This document shows positions 22,070 through 33,309 of a stretch of DNA of 64,000 nucleotides, piece after piece. Made by a program: the position numbers and the translations under genes. How positions within the stretch are numbered: position 1 is the stretch's first letter; each line of letters opens with the position of its first letter. Under the pieces are notes generated by a model. It was not told the origin of the DNA and searched no databases. It saw nothing but the letters and a program-made list of their open reading frames with translations. Origin of the DNA: Annulohypoxylon bovei var. microspora (Eukaryota > Ascomycota > Sordariomycetes > Xylariales > Hypoxylaceae); the NCBI GenBank assembly GCA_022836615.1, contig MU405306.1, positions 87,956-151,955 of the forward strand, given 5' to 3'.

Positions 22070-22886
22070 ATGGAGTATCCGGGGCAACTTCTGCCAGCTC
22101 TTCCAGTCGTCCTCAGTAATATTCCTCGTGAGGGCTATAACATTACGAGGGATGGACTTGAATCCCTTCCTAGAGGACTTCGCGAATCTTATTGCGGGAA
22201 ATTCTACATTGAGTTCTTGCCGATCCGCCAAGAGCCTCACCTAGTAGCACAGTACCCAAACCATGCCATCATAAAGATTGATTTTGCGGAACGATTTTGC
22301 GAATATGAGGGGGTTTGCATAGACATAGCAGCCGATTTTGACGGTTCTGTTACTAAGGCCGACCTCAGCTTCAAAAGACATGTGCCCGGGAAAATGCTCG
22401 TCATGCCTCTGTTCTACAGAGAAGCGTCTCAGGATACAGCTCGCACCTTTCAATTCTTCCCGCCACCTTGGACAGATCTAAGGCGTTTGGAAAATCTGAT
22501 CGCGACTATTACTAGGTGTGGACTACAGCACTTCGACTTTTTCGATAAAGGGGAAATGCGCTTATTTCTGCGTGGGTGCCGCGACTTCGTGTAAGTTCAG
22601 CTTCAAATAGTATTTGAAGCATCAAGTTTAATTAATATCAGTATCAACTAGTTACCAGACTTTCCTCCAGCTTGTATTTGCCGGATACATTGACAATCGA
22701 ATTGTAATGACCTGGCCGATTGACATACCTCTGTTACATGGCGCACGAACTGTCTCTGATATCATGGGAAAGCGATTTGGCGAAAGAGGGGACGTTCTTA
22801 AGCATCCTATCCGTAGAGGTCGGTTCCGTATCTACCAGCGTCAAGTTCGTGGCGAATTGCAATATGAGTCAGATAATAGAGAATGA
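22070..22886 (+). CDS. uncharacterised protein, two exons
   Basis: Rebuilt as exon 1 22070-22590 and exon 2 22652-22886, with a 61-bp intron (GTAAGT...CTAG) at 22591-22651. The join restores phase and gives 251 aa. Read without splicing, the frame stops at once inside the donor (GTG TAA GT), which would remove the well-formed exon 2. The product mixes hydrophobic and charged segments without signal peptide or clear membrane span. The centre has an IDIAADFDGSVTKADLSF stretch. Exon 2 contributes FAGYIDNRIVMTWPIDIPLL and a basic C-terminal part. I do not recognise the family. The coherent composition on both sides of the splice is the best evidence that the gene is real. Confidence 0.65.
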
Positions 22887-23919
22887 GACGTCACCTGCTA
22901 AGATAGGGGCAGTTGGGAACGATATGGTAATAGTAGGCTAGACAGTATGTGCTTGAGCAATATCTATCGCGGTATTCTGTTAGAGAAGGTTTTTATTATT
23001 ATGTAGGTATTTTAAGCAAGACCACTTAATTTGTAGTTTCTATGCAAATATTTAAATAGCGCCGTTGTGATTATAGTTAGGTCGGGTACATAATCCGTTT
23101 TAGTGTTGGCGTGTAGGGCTGAACCTAGAAGCTGAAGTCCCTGTAGATAAGGGGTCACCGCGAAGAAACTAATTCCTGTTCTGCTCGCAAATATTTTCTA
23201 GGGATAATTGTTGCGTATACGAACGAATCTTAACCTTCTTAATCTAGATAAGTAGATACTTTCATACTGTGAGTGATTGGGGAGAAGGAGAGGCTGCGGC
23301 TAAGGCTAACCTCGCGCATGAGGTATGGATTATCCTTCAATTCGCGTATCGCTGCTTCGCCTCAGGCCAAGAGGTTTCTCACGAGACAAACATGCCTGAA
23401 TTAATAGTGGTAAAAGTAAGACTTAAATGGTTTGCGTGTAACACACATATGTGATGTATTCATGATGACTTGCTAAATTTAGAATTAATCTACATCGATT
23501 GCTAGAAGCTGACGCAGTTAATTATCTTCGCTATAATCATAGATGTAGGGACTCGAAAACTTATGAGTCTTCGAGACTTGAAAAGCTAAATCTCTGGCAG
23601 CTAATAATATCGTGAAGTTCGCACCAAGATCTGCAGGCTCCAGATAGGTGGCTCATTGACGTTCAGCCCCTTCACTTTAGGGGTAGTTAGTGGGAGGGTT
23701 CTGCCCTACAAGGTAATATGGACCTAATTTAACCCCGGTCTAGGGCTGAAGAGCATTAAATAAGCAGCCAACTGCATTGAATCCTGGCTCGGCGCTGGGC
23801 GCAGCAACTGGCTAGGCAGTAGTTTAGTGCAACTGTAGATTTCTTAGCGATGTGCTGATTCGCTATATATCCGATCATCCGTGGTTTTTCTTCTCGCTAC
23901 CCAGAACTGCTAGAACTAG
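22887..23919. other. intergenic, no gene seen
   Basis: About 1 kb of AT-leaning sequence with only short random frames, for example 23269-23454, which starts from a GTG. It ends at the left boundary of an inverted-repeat element. Confidence 0.45.
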
Positions 23920-24713
23920 CACCCCGGTCCAGGTGAAGAAAACCCGCCAACCCGCCAATTCCTCTTTTCGCATGATGACACGACCCACCTTTAACAGGGG
24001 TGCGCTGTAAGTTACAGGGCTTACAGCGCTAAAGCCCACTGTAAGTTACAGCGCTTACCTCCCTGAAAGTAAAATAGTATCACGTGACCACCCTTTCTTA
24101 AAACGCGGTTTAAGGTAAATATTTCATAAAGATTCGAATAGCTTCGCAGCTTTAGCTGTCAATAATTGTTTTATAACATATTTAAAAGTATCATTTAATA
24201 GCCCTCATTCAGGAGAATTGAATGATATTGGTATTAGTTAAGAAAGACCTATATTTAGTACACTGTTTTATCTTGAAGCTGTTGCGCAGGTATGTATCCT
24301 TGAGTGTCAACAACTTGATTCGTACAATATCTTAGCGCCTGTTCATCGATGATGTTTGCAACCTATATCAATCAATTCAGCTCATCGAGAGCTATCGATA
24401 TATATTAAGTCTGTAATTTAATCAATTTTCTATAAGGGGCTACTTGAGTATAATCCATGGTGGTATACTTTTACAAGAGAATGAAAGCTTGAATGTTCGG
24501 CGTTTTGATTGGTTGAAGCGCTTCGCAATCTGATTGGCTCATTCTTTATAGAAGGCTGTTCGCTATGGCTGGCTGTAACTTATTGTGGCTACAGTGGGCT
24601 TATAGCGCTGTAAGCCCCGTAACTTACAGCGCATCCCTGTTAAAAATGGGTCTGCGATCATGCGAAAAGAGGAATTGGCGGGTTGGCGGGTTTTCTTCAC
24701 CTGGACCGGGGTG
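23920..24713. mobile_element. 794-bp non-autonomous DNA transposon with ~125-bp inverted repeats
   Basis: The left end (CACCCCGGTCCAGGTGAAG...) is repeated inverted at the right end, with very high identity for the first ~55 bp and clear similarity to about 125 bp. The direct flanks are ACTAG on both sides (23915-23919 and 24714-24718), a probable 5-bp target duplication. Inside each arm the near-palindrome CTGTAAGTTACAG recurs, with GCGCTGTAAG variants, possible transposase-binding repeats. No protein frame is present. A 5-bp duplication suggests a hAT-like or unclassified family, but this is only inference. Confidence 0.82.
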
Positions 24714-24718
24714 ACTAG

Positions 24719-25165
24719 TCTCCATCGACGGTCGAGTGGGAACAAGGGAAATGAAACTAGCGTAGCTCTGCCTTCTTCATGCCGCATACTACGTATATTC
24801 AGCTGTACAATAGATCCCAGCTGCCTAGGTACCTAGGTAGGCACCGCACCGTCCACATGTTGACTTGAGATCTGATGCGGTATGACATCTGTAATAGCTT
24901 GATGGTATGGAGTCTTGGACCCGTTTACTCGACGGTCCTCGTGCTACCATACCTTGCTACATATTTATTTATTAATTTAGAGTATTCCTCGATAATTACG
25001 TGTTGCTTGTTTTCCTCTCTACTCTAATTTCTTGTCGACTTCTTTTCGCCGCGGATTTCGACTGTCGTGTAACATTGTGATAAGTTAAGAACGAGGACCA
25101 TTCGACCTGTCTTTGTCTACGACATTCATACAGAATCGGAAGTTATCCCCCAGAGTCTAGTGATA
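24719..25165. promoter_or_regulatory. upstream region of the PLAC8 gene
   Basis: A palindromic motif CCTAGGTACCTAGGTAGG lies at 24824-24841. The last ~200 bases are T/C-rich and look like a fungal promoter and leader. No specific regulator site is claimed. Confidence 0.35.
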
Positions 25166-25917
25166 ATGGACCAAGAGAAGATTGTCCACCAAGGGCCCGA
25201 GTATTCCCAACCTAGCCAGCCTCAGTATCAACCAGCGATGCAAGGACAACCGCCTGTAGGAACTTACATGCAACAACAACCACTAGCATCACAACCGCAG
25301 CCGCAAATGCAAATGCAATCTCAAGTAGACGAGCGCGCGTATCCTCACCCGACAGCATATGGTCAGCAGGGTGGTGAATGGCAGGCGGGTCTCTGCAATT
25401 GTTCGCCGTGTACAAGTTGTCTGCTGGCGACCTGTCTACCATGTATCTGTAAGCACTCCAAACTAACCCTCTACCGCCATATAGATGACAGAATACTGAC
25501 GCGATCCATTTTCCCATCGTAGTGCTAGGTCAGACCTCCGAGCGGATTAGGGACCCCTCAATGCAGTCGGCCGATATGATGAACAGCGACTGCATGATCC
25601 ACGGCCTCATCAACTGCTTCACCGGTTGCGGATGGATGTACGTTTTCCCCTGTGCCATGTCCAGTTATTCAGTGGGAATTCGCAGAGCTGACCTCTCTCT
25701 TAGCTATGCCTTGATGAAGCGAGGCGAGATCCGTGAGCGCTACCAGATCCAAGGTAGCGGCTTCAACGACTGCTGCGTTTCGTTCTGGTGCTCGTGCTGC
25801 GCCCTCATCCAGCAGGATAACGAGGTCAAGATGCGCCAGCGCAACAGTCAACCCATAGCGCAGGGCTACCAATCCCAACCCACCATGCACATGCCGGCAC
25901 CCTCCTACCAACCATAA
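25166..25917 (+). CDS. PLAC8 family cysteine-rich protein
   Basis: Two exons, 25166-25448 and 25523-25917, with a 74-bp intron (GTAAGC...GTAG); 225 aa. The start is the ATG at 25166. The first ~70 residues are Gln/Pro-rich. The PLAC8 domain then shows CNCSPCTSCLLATCLPC with, across the splice, LLGQTSER, a second Cys group (CMIHGLINCFTGCGW) and the closing CCxxFWCSCCALIQQDNEVK. That is the family's Cys pattern. The mid-domain hydrophobic stretches could form a membrane hairpin. PLAC8-type proteins in fungi and plants sit at the plasma membrane, some being linked to cadmium resistance or mechanosensitive calcium uptake. The role here is unknown. Confidence 0.88.
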
Positions 25918-27027
25918 GCGCAAACCCACGCAGATATAAATTGCTTTTCGTGTTCATAATTGATTTCAAGACTGTTAGGTCTGATTGAGGATAATGGGGA
26001 TTCCCCCGGCTATTGACAGTGCGTTGATATTGCTATTACATAGGACTTGGTAGGGTGGACGAAATAGTCGGTTTATTGATAGCTGTGGACGCTATTGATA
26101 TATGCTAGTGGGACAAGCAGGATTGGTTATACCCAGGATGAATTGTGAATAAACTTAAAGACCGGCGCAAAACAAGCCTTACTGATGCGATTTTATTTAG
26201 TATTATTTAGTATTATGAAATCCATATCAATTTGCTTGCACATTTGTGATTGTGTATATCATAGGTAGTATATAGTCTAGAGATTGACATCATGGATGTA
26301 ATTATTTGATAACTTTACTGGTGTCGATAGTTTTTAGCGGGGGAATGGTGGTAATTTAACGCCTGAAGAAGTTCTTTAGCGAATGAAGCTTTGAAATCCC
26401 GCCCGTTCAGCGAATTATAGCGCAGTGTTAGGGCGCGAGACTAGATAGCTTCAGTATAGCCAGTACCAGTACAGGTCCTACAACCCCGGATACCTAAAGC
26501 TAGAGGCCTCTAGCTTTCCGACAGGTACCTACCTAGATAGTCTCTAGAAGCAATCCAGAGACTCAGCCGGTACAATTAATTTAATTTAAACACTTCGCTT
26601 TCTCCTGATGGACTCATGAAAGGTTCAGTTAATATATTTAATGTCGGGGCAAAGAGAAATGACCATCCCTCGTAGACCTTCGTAGGGATAAGGCGCGTAG
26701 AGCTACTTCTAAGTCAGATACAATTACACAAAGTCCATACAGAAAATATCCTACAAGTCTAACCTATAATAGCACACATGATAATACTCTAGCCGTCCCT
26801 GCAGCCCCATTAGCTCTTCCTGGTGAGCTCATGTCCAGCGAAATATTCTTTCGGCGCATGAAAGGGGTATCTCTGTAGGAGATTTACTCCCAAACTACCT
26901 ACCCAAGCAAGTCCATTCAATTTAGTATAGGGGGTATAAATCTCCAACCCTTTTGTAACCATTCCATTCCCGGAGCTATCCCCTACTAGCCAATGATGAC
27001 TACCTGCCAACTAGATGACTCCCATTA
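25918..27027. other. intergenic with a perfect 22-bp palindrome
   Basis: A perfect palindrome AAAGCTAGAGGCCTCTAGCTTT is at 26496-26517, close to an ACAGGTACCTACCTAG motif (26521 onward). No coding frame is convincing. 26810-27010 on the minus strand is open but has no coding character. Confidence 0.5.
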
Positions 27028-28563
27028 CTAAAACCATACGTAAGGAGTGGGAACCTTAGGTCGGGTCGACCACTGTATAGCCTCGAATTTAGCTTGGTCC
27101 GAAACTTTATAGCAGTGGGCGACACCATTCAAAAGCGGCACGGTGCAGTGGACGATGAACTGTGCCTTGTCGCCATCTAAGAAGTCAATCCATTCGTTGC
27201 CCTCTCCGTTTTCGCACACCCGATAAGTGCCGTTAGTAGTAGTACGAGTACCCATGGTACCGCGCCAACGCGTGTAATACCTGGTATACCCCCCGGGCAA
27301 GTCTCCAGCTGGCATCTCTGGCCGCATGCGCTTGGTGTGAGAACGTTCATACCATACGGTCTGCTCGATATTGTCAGTCTGTCCCCACTTTCGCTTTGTG
27401 CCTGGCGGAGGTCCGGTCGTATTCGTAGCATAATTCTTTGAAGTCGCAGTCGTGATTGGCGCATTTTTAGGAGGTTCGAACCCGTTAATATACTGTTGGA
27501 TATCTTCGTTACTCTGCGAAAAGATCATCACGCCCTCCACTGCCGGCATGAAGTTGAATGTTGCTTCGTACACGCCGGCTAGGTCCGTGCTCCGGATATC
27601 CATCCATTGGCTGTCTGGCTCGCGAATGAGGTTTAGGTAGAAGGTTGCTTCAACTATGTAGGAGCCTTCAATGCCACGATTGCGATCCTTTTTAGCCAGG
27701 TAATCCCGATGTGGCACTAGTCGCCACGCCTTCATCTTCTCGAGTTTCTTCCCATGAGCAAGAACCTTGTTCCGCTCTTTCTGCAGGCGCCGTGCGGCAG
27801 CATTCTCCTTAGCCACCTTCGCGTACTCCTTACAAGCCTCTTTGACTGCTTTCCTATCCCATCCGACCCAAAGCATCTTCTGAAAATCGGTACCGACTTT
27901 TTGAATGTATAAGTTGGGCACATTGGCTAATGTTTCCATGACAAAGTCGAAACTGATACCACGGAATGGTATGGGAGTCGGAAGCAACTCCTTGTCGCTA
28001 CCGTACGTTTCTATAAACATGTCGATGTCGAAGTTGAGCTTCTCCTCCAAGGTGGCTAAGTTATCGAAGTTTTCTTGTCGGCGGCCAGAAAAGCAAGACT
28101 CCTTGTAAGCTGCGCATTGTGATTCCCATCTCTCCTTTACCTCCTCAAATTTACCGGGTCCAAAGACGTTATACTGCCTCCGTATATCGCTAAACTGGGG
28201 ATTGTGGAGTTAGTCGATTTATTATTCTAATATCCCTTACTATATCGATAGACATACATCAGGCTTGAGAGATTCCTTACGAAGCCGCTCCTGCAATTCA
28301 ATCTTCGAATAACTGTCTGTAGGGCCCAATTCCATACCGTAGTGACGAACTTGAGCTTCGAGCCAACTTTTCGTTACCGTCTTCATACTCTCCGCGCGCC
28401 ACTCGTGGTAGTCGGTTGGATTGGCACCCTGAGGCTCGGATATGAGCCGCTTAACCTCTTCTGGCTCGGCGCGAGGTATGCCTTTTACCGTAAGCCTACC
28501 ATTATATAAAAACCCTTGACCGAATACCGGCAGTGGTTTCGGGGCTAAGGGTTCATATTCCAT
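27028..28563 (-). CDS. uncharacterised protein, two exons
   Basis: Minus-strand gene rebuilt as exon 1 28563-28258 and exon 2 28194-27028, with a 63-bp intron (GTATGT...CCAG), phase 0, 490 aa. Exon 1 ends with a helical, SAP-like stretch (WLEAQVRHYGMELG...IELQERLRKE), though the match is weak. Exon 2 has a Lys/Arg-rich coiled region (around residues 190-225 of the product), then a mixed alpha/beta C-terminal half with many aromatic residues and a short basic GTKRKWG patch that could be a nuclear signal. I do not recognise the family. Both exons have clear coding composition and the splice sites are canonical, so the gene is well supported even without a function. Confidence 0.75.
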
Positions 28564-28916
28564 CTTCAGCGAAGTGAGTATTCGATAGTTTGCAAATGAG
28601 AATGAACATCCAAGACCAGATGTTAAATTATTCTTAAGAAGATTACATATGAGCTAAGTTCGTACTACGGGTTGGGGAAATGAGGGCGAATTAGAAATGC
28701 GGGGCAAAGTGGCTTGTCAAGAATGTGGCGTTTACCTGGGCGCTGGGGCTGGGCTCTTAGACTAAGGTACAATAATATTTTACCTCTGGAACTCAAAAAA
28801 GAAAACTTGATAAGGGCGCATATAAACAATGACGAACTAGGTAGACACCTACCTACTCAATCAGCAACAGCGTCCATTCACTCTCTCCTCCAGAGCCAGA
28901 AATAGCCCACAGCCAT
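28564..28916. other. intergenic, no gene seen
   Basis: Upstream region of the minus-strand gene. No feature supported. Confidence 0.4.
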
Positions 28917-29549
28917 CTAACGAAGTCCGGTGAGGAATATGCCACCACATATGCCTAGGAGTGTGAGCGAACCGCGCATTTCTTGTACGCTCGAGGGATA
29001 TTGCTTGTACAAATGAAGAGTACACCCCATGCCAGAGAACTCGACTTCACCACGGACTCGAAAAAGCCCATCCTTGTCTACTTCATCGGGTGCCTCGATC
29101 AAGTACCTATCACCATTAGCGCTGGTTTCGCAGAAACGTATTCCCCTCAAGGGCGGCTCGGCCCAGCTTTCTCTCGGCTGGACATATGTCATAGGTATAC
29201 GCGCCATACCGTTCACCTTCGTCAAGCCTCCTTGATAGATCGCGGGCGCGCGTGGTATACCATGACCACCACTCGTCACCGCCAAATGGATAGAAATAGC
29301 GACCACTTTTCCCCTGCTGGGCGACAAGATTAGGTGCAAGAAGGGGAAATCTTGGCCGCAGAGGTGCGAGTCCTGTCTGTTTTGTGTGCCCGAACTCCTT
29401 GTTCTCTCTATCCGCGAAATACTAAGAGCCAAGAAACTCGATTCTCCTAGAATTCGGAAGCTGAATTGCAATAGCCGGTGCCTAATTTTCGGACATGTGG
29501 TCTGAGAGACGTACGGACATGGGACACCGCTACGGCCAGACACAGCCAT
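28917..29549 (-). CDS. doubtful ORF, possibly the 3' part of a gene or a remnant
   Basis: A 210-aa frame from an ATG at 29549. The C-terminal ~110 residues look genuinely coding (mixed charged and aromatic, for example RESWAEPPLRGIRFCE and VDKDGLFRVRGEVEFSG) and end in a short hydrophobic segment. The N-terminal ~100 residues are Ser/Arg/Cys-rich and resemble translated non-coding DNA. A real gene could start inside or have an upstream intron I could not place. It could also be a decayed copy. No family is recognised. Confidence 0.3.
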   Translation of the reverse strand: MAVSGRSGVPCPYVSQTTCPKIRHRLLQFSFRILGESSFLALSISRIERTRSSGTQNRQDSHLCGQDFPFLHLILSPSRGKVVAISIHLAVTSGGHGIPRAPAIYQGGLTKVNGMARIPMTYVQPRESWAEPPLRGIRFCETSANGDRYLIEAPDEVDKDGLFRVRGEVEFSGMGCTLHLYKQYPSSVQEMRGSLTLLGICGGIFLTGLR

Positions 29550-30367
29550 GTCATTCTCGGGCCTTCATTGCGCTGACAAGGCTTGTTCGGCCCATCAACA
29601 TATTCTTGCATGAAGCGTACTAAGGCGGCTTTGCTTTGGAAAGCTGTAGAGGTAGGTTCAGGAAGCTAGTTCTCCGAAGTCAACTTGATAGATCTCGTGG
29701 GAATCGTACATGGAACTCAAACGACATCTGGAAGACGGCGGCATGTCCGAAGAAGAGCTAGGATATCTAGAGCCGAACATCTTCCAGCGATGAGCTGGAG
29801 TAAATCAACAGGTATATCAGTAAATACTAGCATTGCGAATCTATGAGGACGTTCATGTAAGAACAGTTGAAGTGGTATGAATCAATTAATTAGTAGACAC
29901 CACGACGTGAATAAGTTCGATGAGTTCTGAAATGAAATTGAAATTTAGAAACTTAAGATTATGAAATTCAACGTTTTGGTTAAACGATTTTATCTTTTCA
30001 ATGCCAATGCTTCTCTTTCGTTTGCGCTTCGTTTGTTTGTCTCGGGTAGTTATCCTATTGGCATTATAAACTGTATAAAAACACAATTCTATTTATACAT
30101 GATGTGATGTTTTTATGCCTCGGGTTACTAAGCAGTCGTGAAATGTTTCCATTCTGAGGTTAGGGGCCCATAAATTTTCTACAGCTGAATTATTATCCGT
30201 GGATTTGGGATCCTATCCGTTTATGCAGCCCAAGCAACCCAACATACCAAACTCGCTTTGCTCTTATCTTAGGTAGGTAGGTGGTCAGATTTCATCTGGG
30301 TACCTTTTAGCCGCGAGAATGGAAGTAGGTGGATAGGTTTTAATTATATTTTGAAGTCCCTTTAACA
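29550..30367. other. intergenic, no gene seen
   Basis: AT-leaning. An AGGTAGGTAGGTGG run lies near 30271-30284. The minus frame 29886-30086 is Lys/Asn-rich, as expected from random AT-rich DNA. Confidence 0.45.
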
Positions 30368-31201
30368 ATGGCCTACTTGCTGGATTTGCCTAATGAGGTT
30401 CTCATCACGATCCTTGACCTCCTCGCCACCGTCAACCTCCAATCACTCATCATCTCACAACCCACAAATCGACGACTTCATGCGCTAGTTCAGGATGTCA
30501 TATACAATATTCAAAACATCTCGGCCGCTAGCTATAAAATTAGCGGTGAAGAAACGAAAATACATCCTTTCTTGAAAACCAAGTTCAAGGGGTTATTTAA
30601 TACAGCAGATTGCTTCACAGCGGTGGAAAAAAGCAAGCGGGTATATCTAAGTCTCAATGGTGACTTTACTCTTCCTTTTCGCAGGCTCCCGTGGGCTCAA
30701 GATGAGGACGAGCGCCAGTTGTATTTTCGCCCGGAAGCGAGCTGGCGCGATATCAGTCTCACTTTCGGCCGAGCCCCTATTACGCACCTAGACGTAGTCA
30801 AGAGCTATTCAGCACCCGGGGGCGATTCGGTCGATTACTATCAACTTGAAATGCCACCATCTGGTATGACGATGGGTCTTTTCTATGATGTTCTTCTGTG
30901 CGACACGGCGACGTACCGCCGCGAAACGGGAAGTTGGGAACTTATCGTTGGGAAGCGATTGCGCAGCTACGATGTTCTATCGGAATATGAATGTTTTATA
31001 CCCGATGATAGGGACTTGGTGGACTATGGCGAGAAGGCCAGGCAGGCAGCCGTGCTGTATGTGCGAGGTGGCCCTGTCAGCCGCAATCCCACTAGCGAAG
31101 CCGAGGAGAATAATTGGATCGTGAGCAGTCAGAATAAGCAACGGCTGCTGCCGTGGCAGGGGCCAATCCAGAACTTTATATTTACGGGGTATTACGACTA
31201 G
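30368..31201 (+). CDS. F-box protein
   Basis: Single exon, 277 aa, ATG at 30368 in CAATGGCC. The N-terminus has the F-box form LLDLPNEVLITILDLLATVNLQ followed by a second helix (SLIISQPTNRRLHALVQDVIY), residues 4-45. F-box proteins link substrates to Skp1-cullin-1 ubiquitin ligases. The rest has no LRR, WD40 or kelch repeats that I can see, so the substrate is unknown. It contains a Trp/Tyr-rich central part and ends FIFTGYYD. Such short F-box proteins are numerous and divergent in filamentous ascomycetes. An inverted-repeat element begins 35 bp after the stop and is probably in its 3' UTR. Confidence 0.75.
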   Translation: MAYLLDLPNEVLITILDLLATVNLQSLIISQPTNRRLHALVQDVIYNIQNISAASYKISGEETKIHPFLKTKFKGLFNTADCFTAVEKSKRVYLSLNGDFTLPFRRLPWAQDEDERQLYFRPEASWRDISLTFGRAPITHLDVVKSYSAPGGDSVDYYQLEMPPSGMTMGLFYDVLLCDTATYRRETGSWELIVGKRLRSYDVLSEYECFIPDDRDLVDYGEKARQAAVLYVRGGPVSRNPTSEAEENNWIVSSQNKQRLLPWQGPIQNFIFTGYYD

Positions 31202-31235
31202 GCCAGTAGAATTAAGACTTGTGTGCGGTCCTAAC

Positions 31236-31537
31236 CTATCCCATCAGAACCGAAAATCTGGTCACTTTAGTGCCATCCACTTTTCCTTCATATTAACCTA
31301 TCATAGCGAAACTTAGCAGCTTAATATGGGTCTTAGTGAGCCTTATCTAATCAATGAGGTTACATAATCAATGCAAATATATGTGGGAACTGAAGTTTAA
31401 GTACTGACGCGACAATAACACACGAAAAAACACGGTAAAGCGATCTCCCTGGTACATTTCACAGGGGTAGCGATCCTTTATCGATTAAAAAAGTAAACGG
31501 CGCTAAAGTGACCAGATTTTCGGTTCTGATGGGATAG
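31236..31537. mobile_element. ~300-bp MITE with perfect 35-bp inverted repeats
   Basis: Bases 31236-31270 and 31503-31537 are exact reverse complements over 35 bp (CTATCCCATCAGAACCG...). The second and third bases from each end are TA, so the element can be read as TCCCATCAG... flanked by a TA target duplication, as in Tc1/mariner-derived MITEs. Weaker similarity continues inward for another ~20 bases. There is no internal frame. Perfect arms suggest a recent insertion. Confidence 0.85.
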
Positions 31538-32577
31538 TCCCTTGGTCGTATCCTGTAGTCTATCCAAAGAACTAATGGATATCTTGGTGGAGTACTTATA
31601 GATTGAAAACCACCTGGGCAGTCAAGCTCTGTATACAATTGTTTACCTACTTAGGACTTAATATAGGGGATAATATATGCCTTGGTTTCCTATTAGAACA
31701 ACGCTATTTGTTCCGTAACTTAGCGCCGTTACCTAGAGCTATAATCGTTGTATTACATACATAGGTACGTAATACCTATTTCAACACAGCCATGTGGATT
31801 CGGTGAGGATGAAGCCCGAACGAAGCGAAATATACCGGCTTAATAATTCACTCAAAGTTGCTGACCCATCATACTTAGAATCGCCCCGACTGCCGAGAGA
31901 TCTTACCTATGAAACAACTCAATCTATAATATGTATATGAAAAGCCCCAACCAATGAAACCTATGTACCACAAGGAGCTGCCCAAAGAGATCATGTATAT
32001 GCTCTTACATCTGTAATCGTAGATGAATAATCATAATTAATAAACAATTATCAGTCATAATAGAAAATGATAGAAGCAGCAATCAGTCAACTTTGAAGTT
32101 GTAGATCTGGTAAAAGCGGTAAACAAAAAAGTTGTATGTACATACAACCACCGCTGCTTCAGCTCCATGCACCTAATCTACCCACTACAAGTTAGCATTG
32201 CAACTAACTAGCACAATGACACGTTTCAGAGTCAGTACACCCGGATCCACAGCCCCCCTTCGGGTGATATTCCAACGTCAGGACGGAACAAGACGTAACC
32301 TTGGCGAGAAGACACAACCTTGGAAGGCGGATAGATCACTAGATGACTAATTGATGTATGATCTAGACGGCCTCCGGGCTTCGTCAAGGGTCCATTGTTT
32401 CCTGAACCTTTCTGTATAAATATTGGGCGCTAGAATGTTGGTAAGAGGGGTTGCTCTGAGGGGTTGTTCTCTATCCGCATCCCGATCACAACATTTAAAC
32501 TTCTCATTGCAACATCGCAAAAAATCTCTTTACCTACCTTAACTCAACATCAACTCAATCTCACCCACCTAGTAACA
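31538..32577. other. intergenic upstream of the GST gene
   Basis: Unique AT-leaning sequence with one ACATAGGTACGTAATACCTATT motif near 31760. A TATAAATA box at 32415-32422 and a C/T-rich leader precede the GST gene. Nothing else is supported. Confidence 0.45.
32415..32422 (+). promoter_or_regulatory. candidate TATA box of the GST gene
   Basis: TATAAATA lies about 155 bp before the ATG, a plausible place for a strongly expressed fungal gene. The gene's high third-position GC also fits strong expression. Confidence 0.4.
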
Positions 32578-33309
32578 ATGGCTCCCTTCGGCAAGATTTA
32601 CTCCTACCCCAACAACTTCCGCGTTGAGCGGGTAAGTTTTTTCTTTGAATCTCCTAATTCCTAACTCCTAATCCCGACTCCCTGAACCTAACATATTTCG
32701 CAGGCCCAAGTTATAGCCGCTTTCAACGGCCTCGAAGTCCCTCTGGCCGACTTCAAGATGGGCGTTGACAACGTGACGCCCGAGTTCAAGGCCAAGTTCC
32801 CCATGGGCAAGGTGCCAGCCTTCGAGGGCGCGGACGGGTTCTGCGTCGCCGAGGGCGCCGCCATCGCCACGTACATAGCCCTCTCCGGGCCCAAGAAGGC
32901 GCAGCTGATCGGCGCCGACGCGAAGACCCAGGCCACGATCTCGCAGTGGGTGTTCTTCTCCGAGAACGAGCTGGTCGGCAACCTGCTGCCGCCGGCCGCC
33001 ATGGTCGTCTTCAAGATGATGCCGTTCAACGAGCAGCTCTACGACACCTGCGTGTCGCGCGCCGAGCGTGCGATAAAGCGCGTCGAGGCCGCGCTCGAAG
33101 GCGGCAAGAAATACCTCGTCGGCGACCAGGTCACGCTTGCCGACATCCTCGTCTCCAGCACCCTGTTCTTCGCCGCCAAGTACCTGGTCGACGCCGAGAT
33201 GCGCAAGGAGATCCCTAACGTCGTTGCTTGGTTGCAAAGCCTAGCCGCGCTTCCCGAGTTCAAGCCCGTCGGCGAGCTGACCCTGCTGGAGACCCGTGTC
33301 AAGCCGTGA
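32578..33309 (+). CDS. glutathione S-transferase of the eEF1B-gamma type
   Basis: Exon 1 32578-32631 and exon 2 32704-33309, intron 72 bp (GTAAGT...GCAG), phase 0, 219 aa. The N-terminal half is a thioredoxin-like GST domain: GKIYSYPNNFR start, the cis-Pro segment MGKVPAFEGADGF, then the (S/A)xAIATYIA helix. The C-terminal helical domain ends KYLVGDQVTLADILVSS, the GST N-capping/LAD motif. This order and wording match the GST domain of elongation factor 1B gamma, but the large EF1G domain is absent. It is therefore a stand-alone GST of that class. Such fungal GSTs are tied to detoxification or redox stress. Codons are strongly GC-ending, unlike the neighbours, suggesting high expression. Confidence 0.9.

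Noticed and set aside
22720..22941. 73-aa plus frame after the 22-kb gene
   Set aside because: It is an out-of-frame shadow of exon 2 of that gene.
26405..26500. tRNA-like string (AGCGCAGTGTTAGGGCGCGAGAC)
   Set aside because: It resembles a D-arm but no matching T-psi-C arm or acceptor stem could be found at the right spacing.
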